From positions 22,575-86,574 of the forward strand of contig JAHCLO010000030.1 in the NCBI GenBank assembly GCA_026125285.1: a DNA stretch of 64,000 nt, given 5' to 3'. Below the pieces are notes generated by a model that searched no databases, was not told the DNA's origin, and saw only the letters and a list, made by a program, of their open reading frames with translations. Position numbers and translations under genes: made by a program. Positions 25,915 to 33,360 of the stretch are shown here, piece after piece; position 1 is the first letter of the stretch; each line of letters begins with the position of its first letter. The stretch comes from Verrucomicrobiia bacterium. GTDB taxonomy: Bacteria; Verrucomicrobiota; Verrucomicrobiia; Limisphaerales; JADLHS01.

Positions 25915-26847
25915 TCAGTCCGGGGTAGGGATAGCGACGGTGGGTGTACGCGCGGCTTCCAGCAGCGACTCGGCCAGGGCTTCGGGCGACCATTGGTTGC
26001 CGTCAAACTGACGGTGAATGTGACCGCGCGGATCGAGCACCACGGTGCGGAGATTGTGGGAAATGCTGCCGCCGCTCTCGCGGGCGATCAGCAAGTCCAC
26101 GCGCGGGGCGAGGTCGCCGAGTGCTTCAGATGATGCGACGGCGAAGAGCCAGCGATCCGGGTTGTTGGCGCGGTACAGGTTGCCGTAGTTCTTGAGCCGC
26201 GCTGGCGTGTCGAATTCCGGGTCAAAGGAGATGGCGAGGAATTGCCAGTTCGTGGGTGCGTTGGGTGCCTGGAGGACCAACTGGCGGGCGGCGGAGAAAT
26301 TATTCCCCATGCGCGGACAATAATCTGGCAACGGGCAGCGGGTGAAAATGAACGTGAACGCAACCGCCTGACCACGAAAATCGGAAAAGCGAATTTTCCG
26401 GCCATCCTCGGAAAGCAATTCATAGTCGGGCAACAAATCTCCCGGCCCGAGTTCAGACGGCGGCGCGTTTGTCTGGCTGAGTGCCGCGGGCGCATCGTCC
26501 GGCGCAACGCGGCCAACGCACTTGATGTTCTCGATCCAATGCGTGTCGTCCGTGGCGACGAGGCGAAAGGTGATTTCGTCATGGCGTTCCAGGCCGCGCA
26601 GTTCATTCGTGTTTCGGACGTTCAATTCCATCGTCATCTTGGGCATGTAACCCGGAATCTCGTCGTGCCGGACGACGAGCGTGCGTCCGCCTTCTGGCAC
26701 GGAGCGCACCACGCCGCGGGTTTCAAACATTTTTTCCACGGCGTTCGTGTTTGCCGTCGCAATCGGGGGCCGGGGCGGAGTGCGATCGCAACTTGTCAGA
26801 ACGGCAATCGCGAGCAACGCGGGCAAAAGCGGGAACAGTAATTTCAT
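25915..26847 (-). CDS. Lipoprotein fusing a CusF-like copper domain to a SCO domain
   Basis: This 310-residue lipoprotein has the lipobox LTSC (Cys20). Residues about 42-115 form a CusF-like copper-binding domain (RGVVRSV, GYMPKMTMELNV with the Met-rich site). Residues about 135-300 are a SCO1/SenC thioredoxin-fold domain with FTRCPLPDYC; the two cysteines C171 and C177 are spaced CX5C rather than the classic CX3C. A His in GGSISHNLRTVVLD is the likely third copper ligand. SCO proteins deliver copper to the CuA site of cytochrome oxidase. It starts 3 bases after the preceding SCO gene and is the last gene of the copper operon. It converges on nikR. Confidence 0.88.
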   Translation of the reverse strand: MKLLFPLLPALLAIAVLTSCDRTPPRPPIATANTNAVEKMFETRGVVRSVPEGGRTLVVRHDEIPGYMPKMTMELNVRNTNELRGLERHDEITFRLVATDDTHWIENIKCVGRVAPDDAPAALSQTNAPPSELGPGDLLPDYELLSEDGRKIRFSDFRGQAVAFTFIFTRCPLPDYCPRMGNNFSAARQLVLQAPNAPTNWQFLAISFDPEFDTPARLKNYGNLYRANNPDRWLFAVASSEALGDLAPRVDLLIARESGGSISHNLRTVVLDPRGHIHRQFDGNQWSPEALAESLLEAARTPTVAIPTPD

Positions 26848-26850
26848 GAT

Positions 26851-27522
26851 TCAGCGGGACTCAGTTCGCAGTTCTTCGAGAAATGAAACAATGGCGGCGG
26901 CGCTGCCGGATTTCATGCCGTCAAAGTAGCGGCGCACTGTTCCGGTGCGATCCACCACGGCAATGCGTTCGACGCCCACAAATCCGCCCGGCATTTCGAT
27001 GCCACTGACGAGTGGTTCCCGGTGCAGAAAGCTGGATTCAATCAGGTCATAAAGCGCGGCTTTATCACCGGTCAGCATGGACCAACGCGCGGCGTCGGTC
27101 CCGAATTGTTCGCCAAACTGGGCGAGCACCGGCGGTGTGTCGGTGCGCGGATCAACGGTGAACGACAGCAACCGCACGTCGTCCTGGCCGGCGGTGAGCC
27201 GTTGCACTTCAGCCATCTGTTGATTCACGCGCAGACAGGAAATGGAACAGCTCGTGTGGATGAAGTTCACCACGGCGAACTTGCCCGCGACTTCGGCATG
27301 CGTGACGATGTGACCGGTTTGATTCGTAAACGCGAAGCTGCCGAGCTGTCGGTTTTGGACGGGCTTTTGCCCTTTGACGACCGCCGGATCGTGCGGTCGC
27401 CAGAAAGCCAGCAGTGCCACCGTGCCAACGATCAACAATCCCGCGAAGGCGTAAAACAATTTCAGGTCCCACGGTGTTCGCGCGGGCGGATGGACGGCAG
27501 CGGTTTCCGGCGTCGGGTTCAC
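26851..27522 (-). CDS. SCO family copper chaperone
   Basis: This 223-residue protein is anchored by one N-terminal helix (LFYAFAGLLIVGTVALLAFW, about 22-41). The SCO core follows with NFIHTSCSISC (C92 and C96, canonical CX3C), FTVDPRTDTPPVL and IAVVDRTGTVRRYFDG. No convincing copper His can be assigned by eye beyond the family pattern. The GTG start at 27522 overlaps the stop of the HMA gene by GTGA, so it is translationally coupled. It probably acts in periplasmic thiol or copper handling for cytochrome oxidase assembly, as a pair with the downstream SCO fusion. Confidence 0.85.
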   Translation of the reverse strand: MNPTPETAAVHPPARTPWDLKLFYAFAGLLIVGTVALLAFWRPHDPAVVKGQKPVQNRQLGSFAFTNQTGHIVTHAEVAGKFAVVNFIHTSCSISCLRVNQQMAEVQRLTAGQDDVRLLSFTVDPRTDTPPVLAQFGEQFGTDAARWSMLTGDKAALYDLIESSFLHREPLVSGIEMPGGFVGVERIAVVDRTGTVRRYFDGMKSGSAAAIVSFLEELRTESR

Positions 27523-27827
27523 GGCTTCAATTCCTTGGCGGTGAAGCCGGCTTCCTTGATGACGCGGGTCAACCTGACTTTCGTGACCTGGTTGGTGTTG
27601 TAAGTCACCACGGCAAGTTTGTTGGAAAACGTCACCTCGGCGCTGGCCACGCCGGGGATTTCCTTCAATTCTGCTTTCAGTCCGCCCGCGCAACCATCGC
27701 AGTGCATGCCTGAGATGGTGTAGCGGTTCGTGGCGTTGGGGGTAACTGTTGGTTTGTCCTTTGCCTGCGCCGCAGTGGCGAGGCAGGCCAGCGTCAGAGT
27801 TAGAATCAATTGGAGTTTCATGTTCAT
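27519..27827 (-). CDS. Exported HMA-domain metallochaperone
   Basis: This 102-residue protein has a signal peptide (MKLQLILTLTLACLATAAQA) and then a heavy-metal-associated domain. The motif GMHCDGC gives the metal cysteines C43 and C46, and VASAEVTFSNKLAVVTY is the usual second half. The exported location differs from cytosolic CopZ and suggests periplasmic copper (or mercury-like) binding. The start is ATG 27827; ATG 27821 is equally possible. The stop overlaps the SCO gene start. Confidence 0.85.
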   Translation of the reverse strand: MNMKLQLILTLTLACLATAAQAKDKPTVTPNATNRYTISGMHCDGCAGGLKAELKEIPGVASAEVTFSNKLAVVTYNTNQVTKVRLTRVIKEAGFTAKELKP

Positions 27828-27894
27828 TGGGTTTGATTTTGGCACGGATATGACCACTGCGCCACCGCTGTCCGGCAGAAAGTTGATTCGGGTG

Positions 27895-28623
27895 CTATTT
27901 GGCACGCGCTGGATTCCACAGATCGGTTTGGGGCAAACTGAACACGCGTTCCAACGGGTGCAACGCGGCGTGACCGTCGGCGAACGCGTAATTGGCGCGT
28001 TGCTTGTGGCGGGTCGCGGCCAGGTCGGCGGCGTCCCGCGCCGACAGCCAGAAGTGCGGCATGATGTGGTCGGCGCTGCTGGCGTTTTCTGCAAAGAGAA
28101 TCGTCGCTGCGGGTCGCGGCACTTGGGACATGCGCCGCCAGGTTTGCGGTTTGCCAACGTAGTCGTCGTCCGGCCCCAGTTCGTAATAGACGTTCAATCC
28201 ATAGCTCCACGGCGTGGTGCGCCGATCCGTGGGGCAGTGATAAACGCCGCTCAACAGATTCGTCCAGGTTGTGGTCGTTGAACCCAACAGTGGCGCCAGC
28301 GTTCGTTCCCAGGGCATGCCACCGTGAACGAACGCCGAGTGTTGGCTGCGGGGAAACTCGTCGGCGTGGTCGTCGGCATACAATCGCACCGCCAGTCCGA
28401 GTTGACGCAGATGGTTCGAGCACTGCGTCGTGCGGGCCGATTCCTTGGCGCGCGACATGGCCGGGAGCAGCATTGCCGCCAGCAACGCAATGATGGCAAT
28501 GACCACCAGCAGTTCAATCAACGTAAACGCGTTACGTGATCGCCCTGTGGATGCGCTCAAAACGGGCGCTCCCGGTCGCCAACGACCGGGAGTCACCATT
28601 GAGTTGAGCCGGGGAGGCTTCAC
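27895..28623 (-). CDS. Pseudopilin with repeat-encoded leader
   Basis: This 242-residue protein has the prepilin helix FTLIELLVVIAIIALLAAMLLPA starting at residue 33, preceded by Ala. The leader codons overlap a perfect 10-bp hairpin (28569-28592). The head contains LYADDHADEFPRSQH, YHCPTDRRTTPWSYG and NYAFADGHAALHPL, matching the H-X9-DG verrucomicrobial pseudopilin head. The GTG start at 28623 overlaps the upstream exported-protein stop (GTGA), showing coupling. The HMA gene follows 67 bases later. Confidence 0.87.
   Translation of the reverse strand: MKPPRLNSMVTPGRWRPGAPVLSASTGRSRNAFTLIELLVVIAIIALLAAMLLPAMSRAKESARTTQCSNHLRQLGLAVRLYADDHADEFPRSQHSAFVHGGMPWERTLAPLLGSTTTTWTNLLSGVYHCPTDRRTTPWSYGLNVYYELGPDDDYVGKPQTWRRMSQVPRPAATILFAENASSADHIMPHFWLSARDAADLAATRHKQRANYAFADGHAALHPLERVFSLPQTDLWNPARAK
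28569..28592. repeat. Perfect hairpin within pseudopilin leader codons
   Basis: CTCCCGGTCG (28569-28578) and CGACCGGGAG (28583-28592) form a 10-bp stem with a 4-base loop CCAA. It lies within the first codons of the pseudopilin, upstream of the FTLIE segment, and adds Arg/Pro/Gly-rich residues to the leader. Confidence 0.8.
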
Positions 28624-29441
28624 TGTCCGAGCTTCATGCGGAAGAATTTCCGGGCGTCTTCGGGATCAAGCACGAGGGCAGCCTGGCCTTCGAGGTTCAC
28701 GGGCGCGTTGGTGACGGGGGTCCACGAACCATTGGTCAGGTTGTCTGAGCCTTCGAGAGTCCAGCCAGTGGTGTTGGACGGCCAGAAGATCACCGTGCGT
28801 TGGCCGATCGCGAGGCTGGGCCGGCCATCTGATACATTGGTCCAGTTGAGTACCAATGGGCCGCTGCTGGAATTGGACACCTCCAGCCCGGTGGTTGTGT
28901 CGAGCAGATAAACCTCGAAGGTGGCCGTCAGCGTGTTGGTCCCGGGCGGGGCGGTGAACGCCGGATGAAACATCATGCCATTCCAGTACATGGCGTTTGT
29001 CACACCCGCGGTGCCGTAGATAGGTTCCCAGGCCTTGGGTTCGGTGTCCCGATACCGATACGCTTTGAGTTCCGGCGAGCCGGAGAGTTTGCGAATCCAC
29101 ATCTGCGTGTTGGCCGGCAATGGATCCGTCATGGCGTCCATCACGAATCCATAGCGACGACTAAACGACGCGCCTTGGCGGGAAGGATCAACCGAATCAA
29201 ACCACGGATCGCTGGGATCAAAGCCGTCCCCCGGATGGCTCACGAGCAGTGGAATGAGCTCGGGGATTTCGCCCGGCATCATGACATGGATTCTGTCATC
29301 ATTGGCCTGGTAGGAAACCATGGGCATGACCATGCCACCTTGCATGGGCACGCTGGTAAGGATGGCGGCAGGAGCGAAGGCGGGCAGTCCCACGGCGACG
29401 GTAGCGCTCAGGAGTAATTTCAAGTTCTTCAGTTTCAACAT
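28620..29441 (-). CDS. Exported Met-rich protein of the copper operon
   Basis: This 273-residue protein has a signal peptide (LLLSATVAVGLPAFAPAA). The mature N-terminus is strikingly methionine-rich (VPMQGGMVMPMVSYQ, HVMMPGE), which in copper operons often means Cu(I) binding; that is inference. The rest is beta-rich and ends with the shared module (VIFWPSNTTGWTLEGSDNL...KFFRMKLGQ). It is directly followed, with a GTGA overlap, by a pseudopilin, repeating the order at 20738-22764. No known family was recognised for the N-terminal 180 residues. Confidence 0.8.
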   Translation of the reverse strand: MLKLKNLKLLLSATVAVGLPAFAPAAILTSVPMQGGMVMPMVSYQANDDRIHVMMPGEIPELIPLLVSHPGDGFDPSDPWFDSVDPSRQGASFSRRYGFVMDAMTDPLPANTQMWIRKLSGSPELKAYRYRDTEPKAWEPIYGTAGVTNAMYWNGMMFHPAFTAPPGTNTLTATFEVYLLDTTTGLEVSNSSSGPLVLNWTNVSDGRPSLAIGQRTVIFWPSNTTGWTLEGSDNLTNGSWTPVTNAPVNLEGQAALVLDPEDARKFFRMKLGQ

Positions 29442-29666
29442 AAATACGAATTGGTTCTCAGTTATATTTCGGTTTCAAAGGAATGGTCGCAGTTCTCCAA
29501 GGAGAGAATCCCGGCAAACACACGCGGCCGCGCGGCCAGCGGGCTTGGCAACCAACCGGGAATTTGCGGAATGGGGAAACACCGACCCTGTGGCGGCCTC
29601 AAGCGCCGGTCACGCTACGGTTGAGAGGTCAAAGCCGGTTTTTGAGACGGCGGCCACCAAGCGGGG

Positions 29667-30065
29667 TCAGGCGGCCAGCTGGCGGGGTGGGGGAACGGGG
29701 GGACGATGCGGACGATCGGTTCCCACGGAGGAGAAATCCGGCGCAAGGCGGTAATGCGTGGGGGCGGAGAAAACAAAGACGGGACGTTGCGACACAAATT
29801 CCAGTTTCTTGGCCAAGGCCGGGAACTCCGTCTTCTTTTCCGCCGCTTTGCCTTTGGAGATTTCGTGACACAGCTTGCAGGGATGCTTGCCGTCGAAAGT
29901 CCGCGCCACTGCTTCGCGCAGCGGTACGGCGCGGAGATTGTCCACCAGCATGGTCGTCCACGCCACTGATTGCAGCATGGCCCAATGCGTGCCGGTCGCA
30001 GCCAGCAGCGCGACGATCAAAAGGACATGGCCAAGACGGGCGAACACAACTGGATTGTCAAACAT
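29667..30065 (-). CDS. Small membrane-anchored CxxC protein
   Basis: This 132-residue protein has one N-terminal helix (LGHVLLIVALLAATGTHWAML). A conserved-looking HPCKLCHEISKGK (C63, C66) follows, and the tail is Pro-rich. The layout resembles DUF2946-like small copper-associated proteins, though I cannot confirm membership. It lies 225 bases upstream of the exported Met-rich gene on the same strand, so it may be the first gene of the copper operon. The CxxC pair fits metal or redox handling in the periplasm. Confidence 0.7.
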   Translation of the reverse strand: MFDNPVVFARLGHVLLIVALLAATGTHWAMLQSVAWTTMLVDNLRAVPLREAVARTFDGKHPCKLCHEISKGKAAEKKTEFPALAKKLEFVSQRPVFVFSAPTHYRLAPDFSSVGTDRPHRPPVPPPRQLAA

Positions 30066-30127
30066 TGTCCTGTGAGAGTCAAGATGCGGGTAGGCGCGGG
30101 TAGGCGCGGGTTACGCGCGGTGCCTTC

Positions 30128-30320
30128 TATGCAACCGAGCACGTCCAATCGGCCATCGCTATTGAGATCACCGAACTTCGCGCCATCCGCCCCTTTGGAC
30201 GAGTCATCAATCCCATGACGCTTCCAGATTGGCCCAGAGACAGAATCCACAGTGAGCGGGTGTGCCGCAACGTGATTCGAGTCGGCTTCGACGTGCAGGG
30301 AAGACAGGATCAGAATTGTG
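30128..30320 (-). pseudogene. Remnant of an FG-GAP/VCBS-repeat exported protein
   Basis: The minus strand here reads in one frame as IWKRHGIDDSSKGADGAK then FGDLNSDGRLDVLG, the signature of an FG-GAP/VCBS propeller repeat with its Ca-binding DLNSDGRLD loop. The frame extends upstream to about 30320 and dies downstream in a GC-rich 10-bp tandem repeat (GCGGGTAGGC, 30087-30110). It has no start, signal peptide or further repeats, so it looks like a fragment of a larger lost gene. It lies between the small CxxC gene and the carbohydrate locus. Confidence 0.6.
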
Positions 30321-30328
30321 ACATCGCA

Positions 30329-31858
30329 TTACTGCATCTGGCCCGGCGCGGGATATTTCTTCGCCGCGTCGTCGAGCACGAGCACCCAATCCAGTTGTTC
30401 CCCGGGCTCCGGCGGTGTGAAGGCGCGCTCGCCGGTGTTGGCAAATTCCCCGATGACTTCCGCCGAACCGGTGCGCGGATTGAACCACCACGCCTTCACT
30501 TTCGCGCCGGTGATTTTATCCATGCGCACCTTGAACGTCCGGCCCACCGGCGCGTACACCATCGCGTAGCTGCCGCTCACGTCGCGCGTCGCCACAAAGC
30601 GATAACGTCCCGCTCCGGGCACCGAAGTGGGCACGCGGTCAGTGACGATGATGGAGTCAGCCGGCACACGCGTGAGGAAGGGGCGCGAGAGGACGAGATT
30701 TTTTCCGTGCTGCATCTGGATTGCACCCGGCTGCTCGATGGCCTCGCGCCAGGGCATAAGCGGATGGTTGATGGGACTTCTTCCCGGCGACCACATTTGC
30801 CAGACGGAGTGATGACCGTAAGTGTGGCCGAACGCGCCGGTGAACAGATTCCAGTAAAGCGGCCGGCGCACGTCGGCGGCGGTTGAGTGGCCAAGTTCGT
30901 TGGCCTTGAAGGAAACCGGGTGGTCCTCGTAAATCGGCTCGCCATCGAGCACCGGCTTGATCGGGGTGCGGTTGTAGTCCTCGCGCGTCTTGTCGTAGCG
31001 ACCGGTGAACTCGGGCACGTGGCCGTTTTGCCGCATGTTGAAATCCAGCCAGACGTCGCCGTGAAAGTACTGCGCCGAACCTGATCCCCCGCTCGGATGC
31101 CACGTGATCAAGTGCGCGCCGCCGTCACCTTTGCGCAGTCCGCGCGCCATTGCCCGGGTGATTTCCTTGTGCGTATCGTTCTCCACCGGGCGGTCGCCAC
31201 CGAGAATCCAAACGATGCCCGCGCTCTTGTAGCGTCGCCCCAGCCACGCGCCGTAAACCTCGGCGTTCTGGGGCGTGAAGATTTCCGGGCCGACGCCCCA
31301 CTTCTTGTTCCACTTGTCGCCCCACGTCGGCAGCATCCCAATGTAAATGCCGCGCTGGTTCGCTTCCATCACGATGAAGTCCACATGATCCCAGTAATCG
31401 TTGTTGGGCCCGTCCTTCACATCGGGTTTGGTGGGATCGTTATTCAGCAGCGGCTTGTGCCCGTAAGCATTGGGATCGTTGAGGCCGTTGAGTTCCGCGA
31501 GCGCCACAGCTTGAATCACGGTATAGCCATTCCGGGCGCGCTGGTCGAGATAGTGAGTCGCCTCCTCGCGATTGAGCCGGTGAAACAACTCCCACGCCGT
31601 GTCGCCCAGCCAGAAGAAGGGCTTGCCGTCGGCGGTCACCAGGAAGCGCCGGCTTTCGGAAACCCGGAGTTCAGGCAGTGCGCCGCCAGCCATCAGCGTG
31701 TGCGCCATCGCCAGCAGCAGGGCCGCCGCCCGGATCGCCGGGCGGAGCGAAGAGCTCTTTGCACGAGCTTGGTTCGGGGTGGGCGTCGTTGGCCTGTGGG
31801 AACGAGCGCCTGGGAGCGCCCGTCGGCGCGATTTTCTCTGGGAGCTGTGTGGGTTCAT
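30329..31858 (-). CDS. DUF4038-type glycoside hydrolase (putative apiosidase-like)
   Basis: This protein of about 509 residues has a TIM-barrel domain opening with FLVTADGKPFFWLGDTAWELFHRL, the hallmark of DUF4038. VIQAVALAELNGLN, GIYIGMLPTWGDKWNK and GIVWILGGDRPVEND follow, and a C-terminal collagen-binding-like beta domain (KVKAWWFNPRTGSAEVIGEF) comes last. Family members related to GH140 cleave apiosyl or other unusual side chains of plant polysaccharides. The N-terminus before the hydrophobic LLLAMAHTLMAGGA is long and basic, so the start (ATG 31858) is uncertain. The DUF1593 gene ends 35 bases upstream on the same strand. Confidence 0.85.
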   Translation of the reverse strand: MNPHSSQRKSRRRALPGARSHRPTTPTPNQARAKSSSLRPAIRAAALLLAMAHTLMAGGALPELRVSESRRFLVTADGKPFFWLGDTAWELFHRLNREEATHYLDQRARNGYTVIQAVALAELNGLNDPNAYGHKPLLNNDPTKPDVKDGPNNDYWDHVDFIVMEANQRGIYIGMLPTWGDKWNKKWGVGPEIFTPQNAEVYGAWLGRRYKSAGIVWILGGDRPVENDTHKEITRAMARGLRKGDGGAHLITWHPSGGSGSAQYFHGDVWLDFNMRQNGHVPEFTGRYDKTREDYNRTPIKPVLDGEPIYEDHPVSFKANELGHSTAADVRRPLYWNLFTGAFGHTYGHHSVWQMWSPGRSPINHPLMPWREAIEQPGAIQMQHGKNLVLSRPFLTRVPADSIIVTDRVPTSVPGAGRYRFVATRDVSGSYAMVYAPVGRTFKVRMDKITGAKVKAWWFNPRTGSAEVIGEFANTGERAFTPPEPGEQLDWVLVLDDAAKKYPAPGQMQ

Positions 31859-31893
31859 GATTTCTGAGGGGGGCATGGTGGTTGGCTCAAAGG

Positions 31894-33360
31894 TCACGGC
31901 TGAACGGTAACAACCGCCCGCCGGTAGGCGAACATACTGGGCGTGCCGTGGTCCTTGGTTTCGAGGATGACGTGGATGGTTTCCGCCCTCTTCACCGATG
32001 GAACGGTCAGGCTGGTGTTCCGCCCGGTGGTCGTTGTCAACGCGACCTCCGCTGGAAACTGCCGGCCCCTGGCATCCCGCAGCGTGCTGGCCTCCGCATA
32101 AATCCACCAGCGTACCTCGAAGGAGTCGCCGTCGGGGTCGCGTGTGCCCTCGGCGGAGAGGGCCACGGTTTCGCCCGGCTTCGCGGTGATTTCCAGGACG
32201 CGCTTGGTGGCGTCGCCGTTGAGCACCGCGACGGGATTGTGATTGGCCTTCTTGAAGTCGTCGGCCACGCACCAGTCCATGCGGGCGGCGAAGTCGTGTT
32301 GGAAATGCTCGCGCCAACGCCAGATCGTGGCCATGTCGGTGCATTCGGTCTGGCCGTTGTCAGCGGTGACGGTGTCGCGGCTGTCCTGGTTGTTGGTCCA
32401 GATGGGGCGCGTTTCACCATAAGCTTGATAGAGCGCGTAACGTCCACCCCAACCGCCGTACGCCGGGCTGACGTGCCAGCCCAGGCCATTGTTGATCAGC
32501 CCCAGGAACGACGGCGTGTCGCCTTCCATGATGTATTCGAGCCGGGGATAAAGCGCGCCCAGCGGGCCGTGATTCTTGATGATGTTTTCCTCCAGCCACG
32601 GATTGTCCACGAGATGGAACTTGTGCTTCGGGCCGTTCTTGTAGTGACGGTCGCCGCTGATGCCGGTCCAGGTGGCCCGCCAATACTCCTTCCAATCCGT
32701 GCCGCTGGGACTGACGATGTAAAACAGGCCGGGAAACTCGCGCCGCAGCCACGGCCCGGAATCGTCCTGATCGGAAATGGTGTAAACGCGCAGCTTGGCG
32801 ACCAGTTGCTTGAGCGCGTCCGCGGATCGCTCTTTACGCGCGTCAAACAGCGCCTGCGCCAGCGTATTGGCGCCGCCCCAGCCGGTCACCCAGAGCGGAC
32901 GTTCGTCGGCCTTGTCGGCGGCGGCCAGCAACCGACGCGAACCGGCGGTGGATTTGCCTTCGCCCACGGCCGCCATGCCATACGCGGGCTGGCCAACGGC
33001 TGTGACGGCGCGAAGCGATTCGGTGGACGGAAAACCAGGCGCGTGCTTCAGCAGGTTGGGTCGCACCTGTGCGTAGGCGTCGAGTTGGCGATGAATCAAA
33101 TCTACGCGCGTTGTGTTCCGCAACCAGGTGGAGGTGGTCGCCACCAACCCCTCGATGTCGTATTCGTTCGCACACACGAGGAAGCGGACCATGGATTCCT
33201 CGTCATCCGGTTCGTTGGAGATGTCGGTCAGGACGAAGACGCGTTGTTTGTCGGTCTGCGCTGTCGCGGTCAGGGCGCCGAGCATCCAGCACAAACAAAG
33301 CAGGGCGAACCGGGATGATTTCGCACCGCGAACGCCGCCAGTTTGAAGTTCTGTCTTCAT
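31894..33360 (-). CDS. Exported DUF1593 nucleoside-hydrolase-like protein
   Basis: This 488-residue protein has a signal peptide (FALLCLCWMLGALTATAQ). The DUF1593 start RVFVLTDISNEPDDEESMVRFL corresponds to the Asp-rich calcium site of nucleoside hydrolases. Later motifs are GLVATTSTWL, LWVTGWGGANTLAQAL and LEYIMEGDTPSFLGLINNGL. A C-terminal cadherin-like region (LSAEGTRDPDGDSFEVRWW) completes it. In polysaccharide loci these proteins probably hydrolyse a glycosidic bond, but no activity is established. The ATG at 33360 overlaps the DUF4832 stop (ATGA). A paralogue lies at 35976. Confidence 0.88.
   Translation of the reverse strand: MKTELQTGGVRGAKSSRFALLCLCWMLGALTATAQTDKQRVFVLTDISNEPDDEESMVRFLVCANEYDIEGLVATTSTWLRNTTRVDLIHRQLDAYAQVRPNLLKHAPGFPSTESLRAVTAVGQPAYGMAAVGEGKSTAGSRRLLAAADKADERPLWVTGWGGANTLAQALFDARKERSADALKQLVAKLRVYTISDQDDSGPWLRREFPGLFYIVSPSGTDWKEYWRATWTGISGDRHYKNGPKHKFHLVDNPWLEENIIKNHGPLGALYPRLEYIMEGDTPSFLGLINNGLGWHVSPAYGGWGGRYALYQAYGETRPIWTNNQDSRDTVTADNGQTECTDMATIWRWREHFQHDFAARMDWCVADDFKKANHNPVAVLNGDATKRVLEITAKPGETVALSAEGTRDPDGDSFEVRWWIYAEASTLRDARGRQFPAEVALTTTTGRNTSLTVPSVKRAETIHVILETKDHGTPSMFAYRRAVVTVQP

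Noticed and set aside
31859..32344. N-terminal extension of the DUF4038 gene to an earlier start
   Set aside because: It would overlap most of the DUF1593 3' end and reads as low-complexity Arg-rich sequence; ATG 31858 fits the gene spacing.
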